The notes under the pieces: generated by a model | Databases searched by the model: none | Told to the model about the DNA's origin: nothing | Seen by the model: only the letters and a program-made list of their open reading frames with translations | Program-made: the position numbers and the translations under genes | Source: Paraconiothyrium sp. Pb-2020 | Lineage: Eukaryota > Ascomycota > Dothideomycetes > Pleosporales > Didymosphaeriaceae | Reading direction: 5' to 3' | Assembly (NCBI GenBank): GCA_022419385.1 | Contig: JAJUBI010000002.1 | Location: forward strand, 4,402,001-4,466,000 | Length of the DNA: 64,000 nt | In this document: piece by piece, positions 11,264 to 22,823 of the stretch | How the letters are laid out: each line of letters begins with the position of its first letter | Position numbering within the stretch: the first letter of the stretch is position 1

Positions 11264-12385
11264 CTAGCAGGAAGCACCAGAAGGGATATTAGCGCACTTG
11301 GTGCTCTTCTTTCCACCAGTGACGGCAACACCCTTCCAGGTCCAGCCAGAGCAGCTTCCCTTGCCGCAAAGGATGTAGACGGGGGTAGCGCTGCTGGTGA
11401 CGGAACCCTTGACACCGTTAAGAGTGAGGCCGGTGATCGGGACACCGGTGGTGGGGTTTCCGGTCGGCGAGCCGTTCTCGTAGTCCTGCTCGAGGACGAC
11501 ACCGTACTTGGAGATGTTGGAGAGGGTGATGTCCTTGTAGGTGACATTGTTGACCTTGCCGGTGGCGTCGTAGACGGTCTTGATGCGAACACCGTTCTGG
11601 GAGTTGGAGATGGTGCTGCTCTCGATGACGACACCGTCGACGGTGTTGTCGGAACGGCCGCCGACGGAGCCGATGGAGAGACCGTGGCCGCCGGAGCAGG
11701 TGCCGCCGACGAAGTGGATGTTGGTGCCCGAGTTGATGGCGAGGCAGTCATCCTGGTTCTTGATGTTGGCATTGGAGATGGTGATGCCAGAGGAGGAACC
11801 GACGTCAAAGGCGTCAGTGTTGTGGCCGCCCGTGTCGCTGTCACCAGCCGAGTTGTCGATGGTGATGTGGTCGAGGACGAGATCGGTGGCAGAGTTGATG
11901 GAGAAACCCTGGACAGGGGTGTTCTTCACATTGAGGTTGGAGATGGTGGATTGCTTCATCGAGTGGGCGTAGAAGAACTTGGGCTTGGTCTTGCCACCGT
12001 TGGAGCCCTTTCCGTCCCACCACTTGGCACCGTTGCCATCAATGACATGGCCGCTTGCACCCTTGACGGTGATCTTGGTACCGGAGACCGAGATCAGGGG
12101 ACCCTCCCACTCCTTGTATCCGAAGGAGGTGGTGCCCTGGAAGATGACAGTGGTTCCACTGTTCAACTTGGTCAAGTCGAGAGTGGTGCCTGCGGGAACA
12201 GCAACGTTGTTCAGGGTAATGGTAGAGCAAGAAGCCTTGGACTTGATAGCAGATGCAGCACCGCTGGCGCCAGAGAAGGTGCAGCTCGCGGCGCGATTCT
12301 CAAGCTTGGTAGGCGTCGGGGCAGGGGCAGCCGACACAAGAGCGCCAGCGCCGAGGAGAATGGCAGAGAATTTAGCAGAGACCAT
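11264..12385 (-). CDS. Endopolygalacturonase (glycoside hydrolase family 28), secreted
   Basis: This enzyme hydrolyses internal alpha-1,4 bonds of polygalacturonic acid in plant pectin, outside the cell. It is a single-exon 373-aa frame. A signal peptide (about 1-19, [19 protein letters not shown]) is followed by a short propeptide ending near LENR. All four GH28 active-site motifs are present: NTD at 189-191, DD at 212-213, GHG at 233-235 and RIK at 267-269. The body is the repetitive right-handed beta-helix with paired cysteines and the expected C-terminal Cys pairs (CGKGSC; final residue Cys). The length is normal for fungal endo-PG. A TATA box lies about 100 bases upstream. Codon use is strongly biased to C/G third positions, which also leaves a long shadow frame on the other strand. 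Very sure of the family and of an intact catalytic site. Confidence 0.96.
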   Translation of the reverse strand: MVSAKFSAILLGAGALVSAAPAPTPTKLENRAASCTFSGASGAASAIKSKASCSTITLNNVAVPAGTTLDLTKLNSGTTVIFQGTTSFGYKEWEGPLISVSGTKITVKGASGHVIDGNGAKWWDGKGSNGGKTKPKFFYAHSMKQSTISNLNVKNTPVQGFSINSATDLVLDHITIDNSAGDSDTGGHNTDAFDVGSSSGITISNANIKNQDDCLAINSGTNIHFVGGTCSGGHGLSIGSVGGRSDNTVDGVVIESSTISNSQNGVRIKTVYDATGKVNNVTYKDITLSNISKYGVVLEQDYENGSPTGNPTTGVPITGLTLNGVKGSVTSSATPVYILCGKGSCSGWTWKGVAVTGGKKSTKCANIPSGASC

Positions 12386-13406
12386 TTTGTTGGTGAAGCG
12401 AAAAGGCTAGAAAAGAACGACTGAAGAATGAGTGACTGCGGTGCTTCGCTGATGTCTTCATGATGGAGGGCTTAGGAAAGGTACTTATACGGCGTCCTAT
12501 GATGCTCCACACGGGTTCACGCGGAAGCTATGCACCAGGATAGCGCTGGTCCGCGAGCATGGGAAGGGAGAGGCTTGGTGTGCTCGGCGGAGCTTGTTTC
12601 TACCTCAGATGAAGGGTTGCGCTGGAAATGAGGAGATCCACCACTTAGCGGTAACCACGGCCGAGATTGTCAATGCGTTTGGTTGCCGCAATCCATGGCG
12701 AACGCGAAGGAACGATAATTCTCCGTCGATTAGAGCAGCAAGATCGTTATCTTTCCCAACTGAGAAAAACAGAGGGTGCATGCGTTGATAGTACCTTGAG
12801 GGGGTGCTATAGAAGCTTTCACGATCTGTGCCTTTTCCGCACGGATTTCGTTTCGTTGGTGGAAACATCTTCATCCCTGTCGCGATTTTATCGAAAGCAT
12901 CATGGTGCGACAGCGCGCTAGAACATGGAACGCTGAACTGTGGCTGCCGCCACACCGCGTGGTGTAAAGCGGTCCTATCACCGAGGAGGCGTGTTCTAGA
13001 GGCGTCGAATGCGGTTGCACGATGTCCCGCACGTTCTCATCGGGTGCAGAAAATCGATTTCAAATGAAACCGAAAAGGGAGGTTCCGTAGGCGAGAGGAA
13101 ATGAGTCTAGCGTCAACGCCTCTGCATGACTCGCCCGCTGTCATGCGTTCAAGATATCTCACCACAAGCGCAATCTACTAACAAACGTTTCATTATTCTC
13201 CGCTTATCGGCGTTTCTTTTTGATGCAGGGTTTTAGTTGCTTGACCCCAGGTCACTTGATGCCAGTGGTATACCTATGAGCTCTTGCTGCCTGACTAATG
13301 AACCGCAAGTCTCCAGCGGCACAACGTACATGTACCTCCGCCCAGGGGTTTGATCAGCTTGCAGTGCTCACATCTAATGCAATCATCTCTATAGCGATGG
13401 TATGCT
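12386..13406. other. Intergenic: endopolygalacturonase promoter and 3' flank of the HAD gene
   Basis: About 1 kb. Apart from the TATA box I recognise no element that I can assign securely. Short frames on both strands have no family resemblance. Confidence 0.4.
12482..12489 (-). promoter_or_regulatory. TATA box of the endopolygalacturonase gene
   Basis: On the minus strand the bases read TATAAGTA, about 97-104 nt upstream of the ATG at 12385. This spacing is normal for a fungal TATA promoter and fits a strongly inducible gene. Confidence 0.55.
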
Positions 13407-14377
13407 TCATAGTTTCTCCGCCTCCCTCTGCGTCTCCCCAACGTCCCTCCCCTCAAACCCCTCTTCCAAAATCCCAATCAGTTCATCCAACTGCCTTACT
13501 ACCAAATCAGTGCAGTCATGCTCTTTCAAATGCCCATTCGCCTCGCTCTCCAGCAGCACCGTTGCGGCCCCCGCTCTCCGTCCCGCCTTCATATCGTCGA
13601 TCGAATCCCCTACCATGATCAAGCCATTCCCGCCATCCTCATACATCCACTCCTTCGCAATGTGCAATATCCCCGCCGGATCCGGCTTCGGGGGGCGAAA
13701 CTCTCTCGTCACGATAGGATGGAATAAACTCTCGGGTAGGAATGTTGTTAGTAAGTGATCAACAGGCGCATCGAAGTTGCGCGTGCAGATGCCCTTCCGG
13801 ATATTGCGGGAGTCGAGGTAGTCCATGAGTTGGACGAGGCCGGCTTGTGGGCGTTGAGATGACATGGCTTTGCGCTCGATGGCGCGGATCTTCTCTTGGG
13901 CTTCTTCTTGCTCGGAGGGTGGGAGGGAATAGACGTGGTCGAGGATGTCTGTTTCTTTGGTGATGCCGAGGGCGGAGCGCATTTCGCCGAACATGTAGTT
14001 CTGAGGTAGGCCTGGTTGGGTCAGTGGAGCAATACTTGAGTGGTGATGGTGTGTCTTGCTGGAGATTGAGCTGTGCACGTGACGGAAGGTGAATGTCGTA
14101 GCGTGGGGACTGGCTGATTGGCGATGGAGAGGTGTTTACGACATCCTGTGTCATGAGGTTTACGAAATTTGCGCCTACATAAAGTGCCGTCCACGTCAAA
14201 AACGATACCCTTCAGCACAGGTCGGTCATCGCCCTCTTTCCTCTTCGCTGGATCTAGCGCCGCGAACCGCCGGGGTGTCATCTTCCCTGCTCTTGTAATT
14301 GAAGCGTACGCTCTGCTTGATGTGGTAAATCGAGTCACAGGTACGGATCTGTTCAAGATCTGGGCCGCACGTTGCAT
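13407..14377 (-). CDS. HAD-superfamily hydrolase (phosphatase-like), possibly mitochondrial
   Basis: Model: exon 1 14179-14377, intron 14012-14178 (GTAGGC...CCAACCAG, 167 nt, phase 1), exon 2 13407-14011; 267 aa. Splicing restores DVDGTLCLPQNYMFGEMR. The nucleophile motif DxDGT is at 61-65, with a KPDP lysine motif and the acidic GDSIDD motif near the C-terminal third. An alpha-helical cap follows the first motif. The N-terminus (MQRAAQILNRSV..., rich in Arg/Ser/Ala without acids) looks like a mitochondrial presequence; a downstream in-frame Met at 33 would give a cytosolic form. The substrate cannot be told from sequence. The intron is long for this window, but the join is convincing. Confidence 0.85.
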
Positions 14378-14724
14378 GGTAGGTTCGTGGTACTGCAGCA
14401 GATGCGGACTGCTTGTTCTGGAAGTGGGTCTGCTTTGGCGGGGTAGCTCTGCGTGGGGGTTGGAATCTTCACACTGGAGCTGGGAAGATAGGACATCTGT
14501 CTGCAGAAGTGGACAGGTTAAGATTGACGCCTGATCGTATTCAAAAGACTGTTATTTGCTAGCCACAACTGTTCAGAAGTGTTTACGTCATGATTTAAGG
14601 CTCAGCTACACTAGTCATGCCATAGATTCAGACCGCAAGTGGTACCTTCATCTATCGAAGTAAATGCAAACTCTACAGTGACAGGTCTTTGAAGGCAGGC
14701 TCCAGCAAGACATTTTACATCTGC
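14378..14724. other. Short intergenic interval upstream of the HAD gene
   Basis: About 0.35 kb between the HAD gene start and the 3' end of the PLP enzyme gene, both minus strand. I see nothing specific in it. Confidence 0.4.
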
Positions 14725-15936
14725 TCAACCTGCAACGTTCTCCGCAAGCCTCTTCCCATCCTTACCGACAATACCCTCCTCCCTCTCCGCCTTCTTTCCC
14801 TCAACGGGCGCAAATATCTTCGTGATAGCTTCAATCGTAGTGTTACCTCCGCTGAAGACCACACCAATATTCCATCCCTCCGCTCCCGCCTCCTTTTCCA
14901 CTAACCTCCTGAAATCCTCATTATAAAGTATCGTCGCCAACCCAACGACCGCACTCGGCTCAACAAAGCACTTCATCCTCTCTAGCACCAACCTCATCGC
15001 ATCCCTAATATTACCCTCTGTGACCGAGTATAAGGAGTGAACGTATGATGGGTCTGCAATAAACTTCCAATTGATCTCGCCGAGCGGTGTGCGCAGCCCG
15101 TCGGCGATGGTAAGCGTCTTGACAGTTGTGATGCGCTCGCCAGCTGCAACACCGCGCCTTGCGTCGTCTCCACCTTCGAAGCTGGGCTCGGCGCCAAACA
15201 CCTTCACGCCAGTGCCATGCAGAGCGACCGCATTACCTGCAAGCATGCCGCCGCCGCCGCAGGGCGCGATGACGGCGTTTAAGCCTGTCTTTCCTTCCCT
15301 CACACTGAGCGCAGGCTCGCTTTGCATCAGAGAGGAGGCTTGCTCGGTAAGCTCCAGCGCCATAGTACCCTGCCCGAGTATGATATGCGGATGATCGTAC
15401 GGCGGGACAAGCGTCGCGCCCGTGTCCTTGATCACCTCTTCTACTACAGCCTCCCGCTCTTGGCTGGTGCTTCCACTGAAATGTACAATCGCGCCCTGCG
15501 CCTGCGTTCCCGCGATCTTACTCGGTGTAGAGATCTTGGGCATGACGATATGCGCGGGGATGTTGAATGTTTTCGCTGCGAGCGCGAGCGCCTGAGCGTG
15601 ATTCCCACTGCTGTGCGTAACAACGCCTTTCCTGCGGACTTCTTCGAGGCCTTCGGCTTCGATGAGGCGCTTTACGGCGTGGAAGGCACCGCGCACTTTG
15701 AAGGCACCGATGCGCTGGAAGTTCTCGCATTTGAAGAAGAGTTTTATCTTCGGTTTAGCGGGCTCTTGTCCTTCCCATGGGGTCCTCTTGAGAGCTTCGG
15801 CCGTCTGCGGTCTCGATGCGAGATTCGAGAGCGTAGTGTTGGTCTGTACGGGCGTGAGGTGAATGTGCGGTTTGATGAGTTCGTGTGCGGCGATTACGGA
15901 CTCGCGAGTCAGCGGCAATTCGGTATGCGAGCCCAT
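14725..15936 (-). CDS. PLP-dependent serine racemase / threonine dehydratase-like enzyme
   Basis: A fold-type II PLP enzyme that acts on serine, threonine or hydroxyaspartate by racemisation or dehydration. From Met at 15936 it has 403 aa. The PLP lysine is K80 in GAFKVRGA; the substrate loop is SSGNHAQ, the phosphate cup is CGGGGM, and a late SGGNTT motif binds the cofactor ring nitrogen side. AEPSFEGGDDAR resembles the metal-binding loop of serine racemases and threo-3-hydroxyaspartate ammonia-lyases. There is no C-terminal ACT domain, so it is not the allosteric biosynthetic threonine deaminase. The frame stays open upstream to an ATG at 16122 (62 extra residues, low complexity, partly Arg/Ser-rich). 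I prefer the inner ATG because homology begins shortly after it. The exact substrate is not resolved. Confidence 0.88.
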   Translation of the reverse strand: MGSHTELPLTRESVIAAHELIKPHIHLTPVQTNTTLSNLASRPQTAEALKRTPWEGQEPAKPKIKLFFKCENFQRIGAFKVRGAFHAVKRLIEAEGLEEVRRKGVVTHSSGNHAQALALAAKTFNIPAHIVMPKISTPSKIAGTQAQGAIVHFSGSTSQEREAVVEEVIKDTGATLVPPYDHPHIILGQGTMALELTEQASSLMQSEPALSVREGKTGLNAVIAPCGGGGMLAGNAVALHGTGVKVFGAEPSFEGGDDARRGVAAGERITTVKTLTIADGLRTPLGEINWKFIADPSYVHSLYSVTEGNIRDAMRLVLERMKCFVEPSAVVGLATILYNEDFRRLVEKEAGAEGWNIGVVFSGGNTTIEAITKIFAPVEGKKAEREEGIVGKDGKRLAENVAG

Positions 15937-16175
15937 TGTGAGCAATGAAGAGGGCAGGTCACGTCGAGGTGCGGTGGAAGATGCATGTTGAGCGTGTTTA
16001 TTGATGGTGGGGGAAAATGGTAGGGCGTGAGGGCGGAGAGAAATGTGGGGTGCTCCGCTGGGTGAGTTAGCCTCCAGCCTCGGCTTGCTTGGCCGCCCTT
16101 CTTTGCGCGAAATAAAATACAATGTGCTAAAACATCATCATTCATTAACTAGCTAACACTACACATTACAACCTT

Positions 16176-17959
16176 CTAGTACATCCGCGGCATCCTCATG
16201 CTATTGCTTCGCGGCTTGGAACTGTGAACCGTGAAGTCAGTAGCATTGGCCTGCGGCTGCTCCACCCACTTCTGCGTCGAGAAAGGATCCCTCGAGCTCA
16301 AGCTGTCAACACGACCGAGCAAGAACTCGAGCTGCCTGTAACCACTGCTGGGCTGATACTGCGGCACCATGTGTCCGCTGAGTGACTGCTGCACCCATGT
16401 AAGCTTGCGCTCGGTGTGAGTGATGCCCATAATGCCGCTGGCGCTCAAGGTCTCGAGGCTAAGTTCCTCGTGATAGGGCACATAGAAGGCGTCCGAGGGT
16501 GCTTCCTGGAAACCTTGCTGTCCACCGAAAGTCATGTTCTGGATGGTCATAAGCGTGCCGTTGTATAGGAGGATGAAATCAAGGTCGCCGTGGACGATGA
16601 CGGTGCGGTCAAGCTCGTCAATGGCGCGTGGGAGAACAACCCACGAGGAGTCGACTGAAGTGTCAGTCTCCAAGGCGGTTTGGCACTCGGCCCAGGGCTG
16701 GATAGGCGCATTGATGGCTTTTTGCACGTCGGTGCGGTTGAAGTATATCTGCTGGCCCTCAGGCAGATAGTCAAAGCTACCCGGGAAGCCAAGCTGATCC
16801 CAAAGCAAAGGGCAGGTTGTAGCCACCTGGTACACGTCAAAGCAGGGGTTGGTGAGCATGGTGGCATCGATAATGTCGCTCCAGATACCGCACCCATCGT
16901 CCTTGTTCGTGTAGTTGGGGGTAGGCAGCTTGCTGACCGGAGGGAAGGTAAGGTATGTCTCCATATAGTCGTTGTAACCGCACTTCTCAGCACGCTCGTG
17001 GATCTCATCTGTGAAGGACTGGTTCAGATTGAAGAGGCCAGACCAGCGGTCAACGAAGGGCACGGAGGGGATGTCCTCGAGTAGAGTATCGGAGGCCACC
17101 GACGGGTCGTAGATCATGATACCCTTCACATCATAGTAGTCCTTGTCCTCCTGGTCCAAGAATTCGTTCGCGAGGTAAGGGATATACTTGCCGGCGTAAG
17201 ACTCGCCAGCAATATAGACCTTGCGACCACAGAGGTCAAAGGTGTCCAAGAAATTCTTCCAGAAACCCGCGAATTGCGCCGCAACTTCTTCTTCGCTTGT
17301 CGCAGTTGGTTCGCCTTGGGAGAACCCGGTACCGACAGGTTGCTCGACCCACACCATGTTGGTCAAGTTTGCCCAGTTCCATGGGTTGTACACGGGCTTG
17401 GGGGTACCGTATTGCCAGGAGATGGGACCATTCTCCTGAAGGAAGCCCTCGAGAGAAGAGCAACCGGGGCCCTGATCATTGTTAGTCTATTGATAGGAGA
17501 TGTGAGGAAGAGCTACGCACGCCGTTCAACCAGATGGTGATCTCGTCCCCAGCATCCTCGTTCGCGCTTGGGAAGAACCAGAAGTAAAGCTCGTTCGTCT
17601 CATTCGCCTTGTCGCTGATGGGCAGCAGACCAGCGTAGCTCTCGCCAATGTCGAAGTCGACTTCGGGTATAGCGCCCGCAGTGCCGTTTACCACGAATTC
17701 TGTTCTGGTCAGCGACCTGTCCGCACAATGATCCTATGCGCGAATGGAATGGTAGAGTAGTTGACTCACTCGCCGTCTTCTCGTTCTGCGGGATGATAGT
17801 GCTGTTGCCATCGCGCTTCACAAGCGGAGCAGCGTGCTTTGGCGCGCTCCTGGGCTGCGGGAGCTTGATGCCCTTTCGCTCGAGCGCCGCACCGCGAGAA
17901 CCGCGGGTGTTGATGGCGCTGGCGAGCCCTGTGAGGGCAAGAAGTGAGAGCAACTGCAT
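16176..17959 (-). CDS. Secreted serine carboxypeptidase (peptidase family S10)
   Basis: This enzyme removes C-terminal residues from peptides at acidic pH, in the vacuole or secreted. Model: exons 17770-17959, 17521-17699 and 16176-17471; introns 17700-17769 (GTGAGT...GCTGAC...ACAG) and 17472-17520 (GTGCGT...TCAG); 554 aa. A signal peptide ([15 protein letters not shown]) is followed by a pro-region. The oxyanion motif [12 protein letters not shown] spans the second intron junction. The triad is S214 (GESYAG), D421 (HGDLDF) and H490 (SGHMVP). Several NxT/NxS sites fit glycosylation. The usual A before GHMVP is S here, a mild change. The C-terminus ends RMPRMY without a membrane anchor, so this is not a Kex1 type. 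All catalytic parts are intact. Confidence 0.92.
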
Positions 17960-19061
17960 TGTTACTGCTCAATTGGCCTTGTCTCGTTTGATATCCAAGC
18001 CTCAAGATGCTGTCGACGACAGACAGTTGCAATTGACCCAGGCGGCGACCGAAGGGATGAAAGGTACTACAACTTCTGGGCGACGTCACCCATCTTTATT
18101 GCACCAGGCAGTACTCGAGCTATGCTCGGAGGAGCAGCCATTCGCAGTTGTGATTGGCCGTCATCATGGGTGATATCTGCAGGTGGCCCGGGTTGTATAG
18201 CTCTTCACCCGAACAGGAAGGCGCTCGTCTCCAATTTCGTTGCCACTGCCTGTTCGGCTGGTTCCTTGGGGCGGGGAGAATCCTTGTGGCGCGGTCGAGC
18301 AAGCAAGATATCTGCTATCTACTCTGTGAACGATGGCATGTACCTCCTACGTAAAAGCGATCTGTTTGCCGCGCAATTGAGTGTGGTCTTCACAGAGGGA
18401 ACATGCCGAGTCAGTCGCGAGCTCCGCCCCAAGCTCCCGGGTCTTCTCCTATGGTCTTGTCAGGTACCAGCCGACCCCGCTCCCTGCAATTCTCTCAACC
18501 TTCCATTCCCTTGCCGACCGTTCCAACGCACCACCCAGAAACCCGGCTTCCGTTTCTTCATGCGGCGGGCCGGCCGAAGCTTCATGTGCAGCTGCGATAT
18601 CGAGACAAGCTCTTCGCAGTAGCGGCCGAGGCGGCCCAAGATACGCGGACCAGGCTTGCTCGGAGCTTGCTGTAGATAAGCCCTGGCTAGCATGTTTTGG
18701 GCAGGTGTGCGTCATTAATGGACGCGAGACTGTCGCGCGTGCATCTTGTCCATGATGTCAACAATGCTGGCAGAATGGGATGCCGAGAACATGGTCGCAT
18801 GCGCAGAGCGACTACACAGTGAACTACGTTGAGATGGACCTGAGGTTGAAGTCGCAGACGCGTGGCTGCCCGGATCGCATGAGATTGGCGACTACGGGCA
18901 AAAACACGGGTGTGGCGTGCAACGGCGCACGTTCGCAGCTGAGGGCAACTTCAGATTAACACTCTGTCGTAACTATATCTCAATTCATCGATTCACTATA
19001 CATTTGATATTTATCTATGCATCGAAGGTAGATGTAGCAAGAAGGTATACTCTTCAATCGT
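17960..19061. other. Intergenic, about 1.1 kb
   Basis: This holds the carboxypeptidase promoter and the 3' flank of the sedolisin gene. Overlapping frames of up to 166 codons on both strands (18.1-18.8 kb) have compositions unlike the neighbouring genes and no motif I know. I treat them as chance. Confidence 0.45.
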
Positions 19062-21057
19062 CTAGACCCTTCCGTCAAGGCCGCGGCGCCCGGTACCGTA
19101 GCCACCACCTTGCGTGAGTTTGAGTAATTTGCCAAAATCAGGCGTGCCCAGGCCAGTAACCGGGTCCCAGCCCTCTGTCGCGTTCCACGAAGCGTTTGGC
19201 ACGTACGGCGCTGGGAGTCCAGAGTAGATGCTCCTTCCAGTGCAACCCCTAGACCCGCCTTGAGTGATGTCGGTGAAGCCAGAGGCGGATTGGTACAACC
19301 AGGGATTCAGAAATCCTAGAGAAGGCTTTCCAGTAGAAAGGCGAGCGTTGTTCAGAAGACCAATGACAGATGCGAATGTTGGGGCTGAGGCACTTGTTCC
19401 ACCGACCGAAATGAGAGCGCCCTTGTCCACAACACGATAGCTCGTACCCGCAGCAGCTACATCAGGGAAGCCACGGCCTTGTGGGTTGTAAAGACCCTCC
19501 CATTGGCTACCCAACTTCTTAAGGTACCCGGACACCGCAGTCTTCTGGTACGCAGGAGCCTCGTACAAATCAGAGAAACCACCAGATGAGAAAGATACCG
19601 CCTTTTCTGGGTTGACTCCGGTGGTGCCACCTACCGACGTGACGTACGGGCAGGCAGCTGGGAAGATGGGCAGGAAACGAGTCGTGTTCTTGCCGTCGTT
19701 GGTTTGGCAAGCCGAGCCAACACCAGTGTCACCGCTGGAGAAGATGACAGACACGCCACGCGTACCGAGCTGTCCAATCAAATCACAGACCTTCTTGTTG
19801 TACTCCGGCGGCACACTCTGTTCATCCTCGCCATAGGAGGTGGATAGCACTTGCGGAAGCTTCTCATCGGGCAAGTTGATAAGGTAGGTGAAGAGATCGA
19901 GGTAAGGCTCGTTGTCATTGTCATCTTGAGTCGGCTGGTCCAAGTCAGGGACCAGGATGCCACGGCCGGCTGTGCTGTAGAAGTTGACGTTCACAGCAGG
20001 TGCAACGAGACCCAAGGTGTACTGGAGATCGAGGTTGGCTTCAACACTAGAGTTTGTGGCACTTTGGTCAAGAAGACCACCTGTTCATTTCGTTAGCCTG
20101 GGTGTAACAGCAGATAAAGGACAAACAAACCGTTTACAGAAGACCAGGTGAAGTTGGATCCAGCAGCGGAGGGAGCGAAAGTGCTTGCGAACTGAGCCCA
20201 ATCTTTGTAACGGGCATATTGCTCCAGGTATCCAGTCACGCCAAGCAACACAGACGCATTTCCAGGTTTGTAGTCGGCGAAGTTGTACAGGTCCTGCAAA
20301 CATTGAGGGGTGATGGAAGTGGCACAAGTAGCATTCACTGCAGCAGTCGTGAATGGGACCTCTTCCTGGTCGTGGATGTTGTTGCTCTGGGGACGGAGCT
20401 GGGCGAATCGGGTGGTGGGCTGGATCAAATCGATGTGTTCACGGACAGCCTTGGGAACAGAGTAATGAAGCGTGCGGATCTTCTTGACATCAGGGCGGTT
20501 CACGTTCTGGTAGGACTTGAATTTGGTGTCCAACATCTCCTCGGCGGTAGCAACGGTGGCCAAAAAGTTGACCCATTCTCCGTCGTCTACAATGTCTTCT
20601 GAAGGAATACCCGCATCCTCGAGCCAGGACAAGACAGCGTTGGTAGATTCTTCTCTGGGCTTGATCAATTGCTTCAACTCGTCCCGCTTAAGATGTTGCC
20701 CATAGCGGTAGTGGCTGGGAGTCGAAATTTCCAGCAGGGTTTGCTCGAAAAGATCATGGTTGGGCTGTGAGGGGGTCAGCCAAGAGAAACTGAAACAGGT
20801 GTAATCTGATCCGGAGAACGCGGAACGTGCGTCCTAGGTAATCACAGGCGTATCCTACAAGCAATCAACGAAATTGTACTCACCGAGTGAACAGCAATGC
20901 GGAAGTGTAGCTTGCGGTCCTGGGCCGGCACGCCGACCTCCTTCCAGCCCTGGGGCACTCTGTGAAGATTCTCCACCAGCACATCCTCGACGTGGGAGGT
21001 AGACTTGGCATTCACGCCGGCGAGAGCCAGCAAGCCTGTGAAGACTGCGTACTTCAT
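19062..21057 (-). CDS. Sedolisin-type tripeptidyl/endopeptidase (family S53), secreted
   Basis: An acid serine-carboxyl protease, typically secreted by fungi to release tripeptides. Model: exons 20884-21057, 20131-20764 and 19062-20080; introns 20765-20883 (GTGAGT...GGCTGACC...CACAG) and 20081-20130 (GTTTGT...GCTAAC...ACAG); 608 aa. Signal peptide [17 protein letters not shown], then a Pro-kumamolisin activation domain (about 30-190), then the catalytic domain. Catalytic E283 and D287 lie in VEANLDLQY, the oxyanion D387 in SSGDTGVGS, and the nucleophile S499 in GGTSASAP. The C-terminal calcium-site motif (DITQGG..., [13 protein letters not shown]) is present. The tail after it (Gly/Arg-rich, about 20 residues) is unusual. 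The joins are supported by the catalytic E/D motif appearing only after the intron is removed. Confidence 0.93.
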
Positions 21058-22823
21058 TGTGGCGAGCGATTCGAAGCGATTGTAAGACTGCAATTGACGG
21101 AAAGCAACAGCCGTAACTTGAAGGATATAGACGAGCAACGAACCACCCACGCAATGTCTCAGCGCACGACCTGGGTTCCGGGCGACTCAACTTCGCAATG
21201 ACGCAGAAGAGAGACGGTGGGGTTGCAATGGCGGGCGCAGGTGGCCTAATATACTGGTCAGGCCCCGTAGAGCATAGATAGACTCATATCGAAAAAAGCA
21301 GGAGCTACCCCAGGCGGCCAGCAAGCGCACTCGTCAAAGCTCTAGGAGCAGAGTGGCAGGGCGCAAGGGGCAGGCGATCAGCGTGCCGAGCCACAAGCAC
21401 CTGGGCGTTGTGTAACAAGACGTCCGAGATTAACGTGGGGCGGCTGTCGTGATTGGGTCTACTGTTTGGAGCATATTGACATGGCCTGTCGCCACTGGGT
21501 CAGCCGCGGTCCGGCGGCTGAATGCGGTACGTGAACAGCGCTCTCTATCCAGAGCCAAAGGGCCGTGGTCAGACAGATGCTGATCGCCATTGCGCAGTGC
21601 AAAGGATAGCATCGTATCGTGCGACAGGGAACAAGAGGAACGCGTGGAATGTCGAAGGAGTTCGGATAGCGGGTCGTATCACAGCGCCAGTGACGCTGTT
21701 CTGCAGCTAAGATACGCGATCACGTGGTGTTTACGCCGCACCCCTGTCGTCCCTGCTGTTTCAGAAACGCTCGATGTGGGAAGGCGCACCCGACCCAGTA
21801 TCCCTGAACGCTCACTGCGAGCCTTCTTTCATCACTGCCGTCAACACCCAAATTGCGCCGAGCCATCGCTTCAGCCGTCTTGTTACCAAAAGCCACACCT
21901 GTGTCACTTCACTCATGCCTATTGGGCATTGGTCCATACGGTCAAAATCCGCTTTTCCCAGCTGTTGTCCTACTTTGACCTGCGGACTTGATGTCCATGG
22001 CGCATACGCCAATGTTTGTGTGCTGATGTAGCACATTGGCGAACTCGTTCCGGTATCTTAACCTTCCTGAGGACCACATTTGATCATTGTCGCACAGCAT
22101 TCTTTCGACTGTCTCCGGTCAGACTGTCGCACAGTCACGCTGCACGCCTCAGGAACCCGATGACTAGCGCCTCACAGGTGTGACACGTGGTTTGCACGAC
22201 ATGCATACCGTAATTTTGCAAAGCGAGACCCTGAGGTACATCAGCGAGTATATAGAAACGATCCGGTGGAGACGACAGCCGCGTCCTCGAAAATGACTGT
22301 CTGTAGACTGACAGTAAGACTAAGACTTGACAATATGCATGACCAGGATCCATTGTCTGCTTACCCTATACCCCAAGTATAAAAGGCTATAGGACGACTG
22401 AGACAATTGACAAAAGTTGCTATAGAAGATCAGACATGCCAACAAAGCGCTCAGCATACTAGTGCAACTAACATTTTTTTGGGAACAATACTCGCTGCTA
22501 GCAGATGTTGTGGGTATGGGGAATCTCATCGGACATGGCATCCTCGTTGACAAAGCTCGCACTCTCTCAACAAGAGTGTGGCTGTTCGTATCTCATTCAT
22601 GTTCATGAATTGGCATGCTTCGCCTCTTCACCAACATTAGTATTCACCAAACGCTTTGACCTTGACGATTCAAACACGATCATGCAGCGATGGCCCTCAA
22701 CCTCACGCATGGACGCTACATAGGACCGCACTTCAGTATTTGCAGTCAACCACACCCCATCGCAACCCACACACGCGCTCAACCATCAACCAGCCCCTTT
22801 GGTAGGACTAACACAGCCACAAC
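21058..22823. other. Intergenic, about 1.8 kb, divergent promoters
   Basis: The sedolisin gene (minus) and the 22.8-kb orphan (plus) diverge from here. Only short frames are present. I see no RNA gene or repeat that I can support. Confidence 0.45.

Noticed and set aside
11195..12424. A 409-codon plus-strand frame running antisense through the endopolygalacturonase gene
   Set aside because: It is a shadow of the strongly C/G-biased third positions of the real gene. Its composition (Asp/Gly/Val/Ala runs) has no domain.
18122..18755. Overlapping frames of up to 166 codons between the carboxypeptidase and sedolisin genes
   Set aside because: Frames occur on both strands with no coding bias, motif or splice logic.
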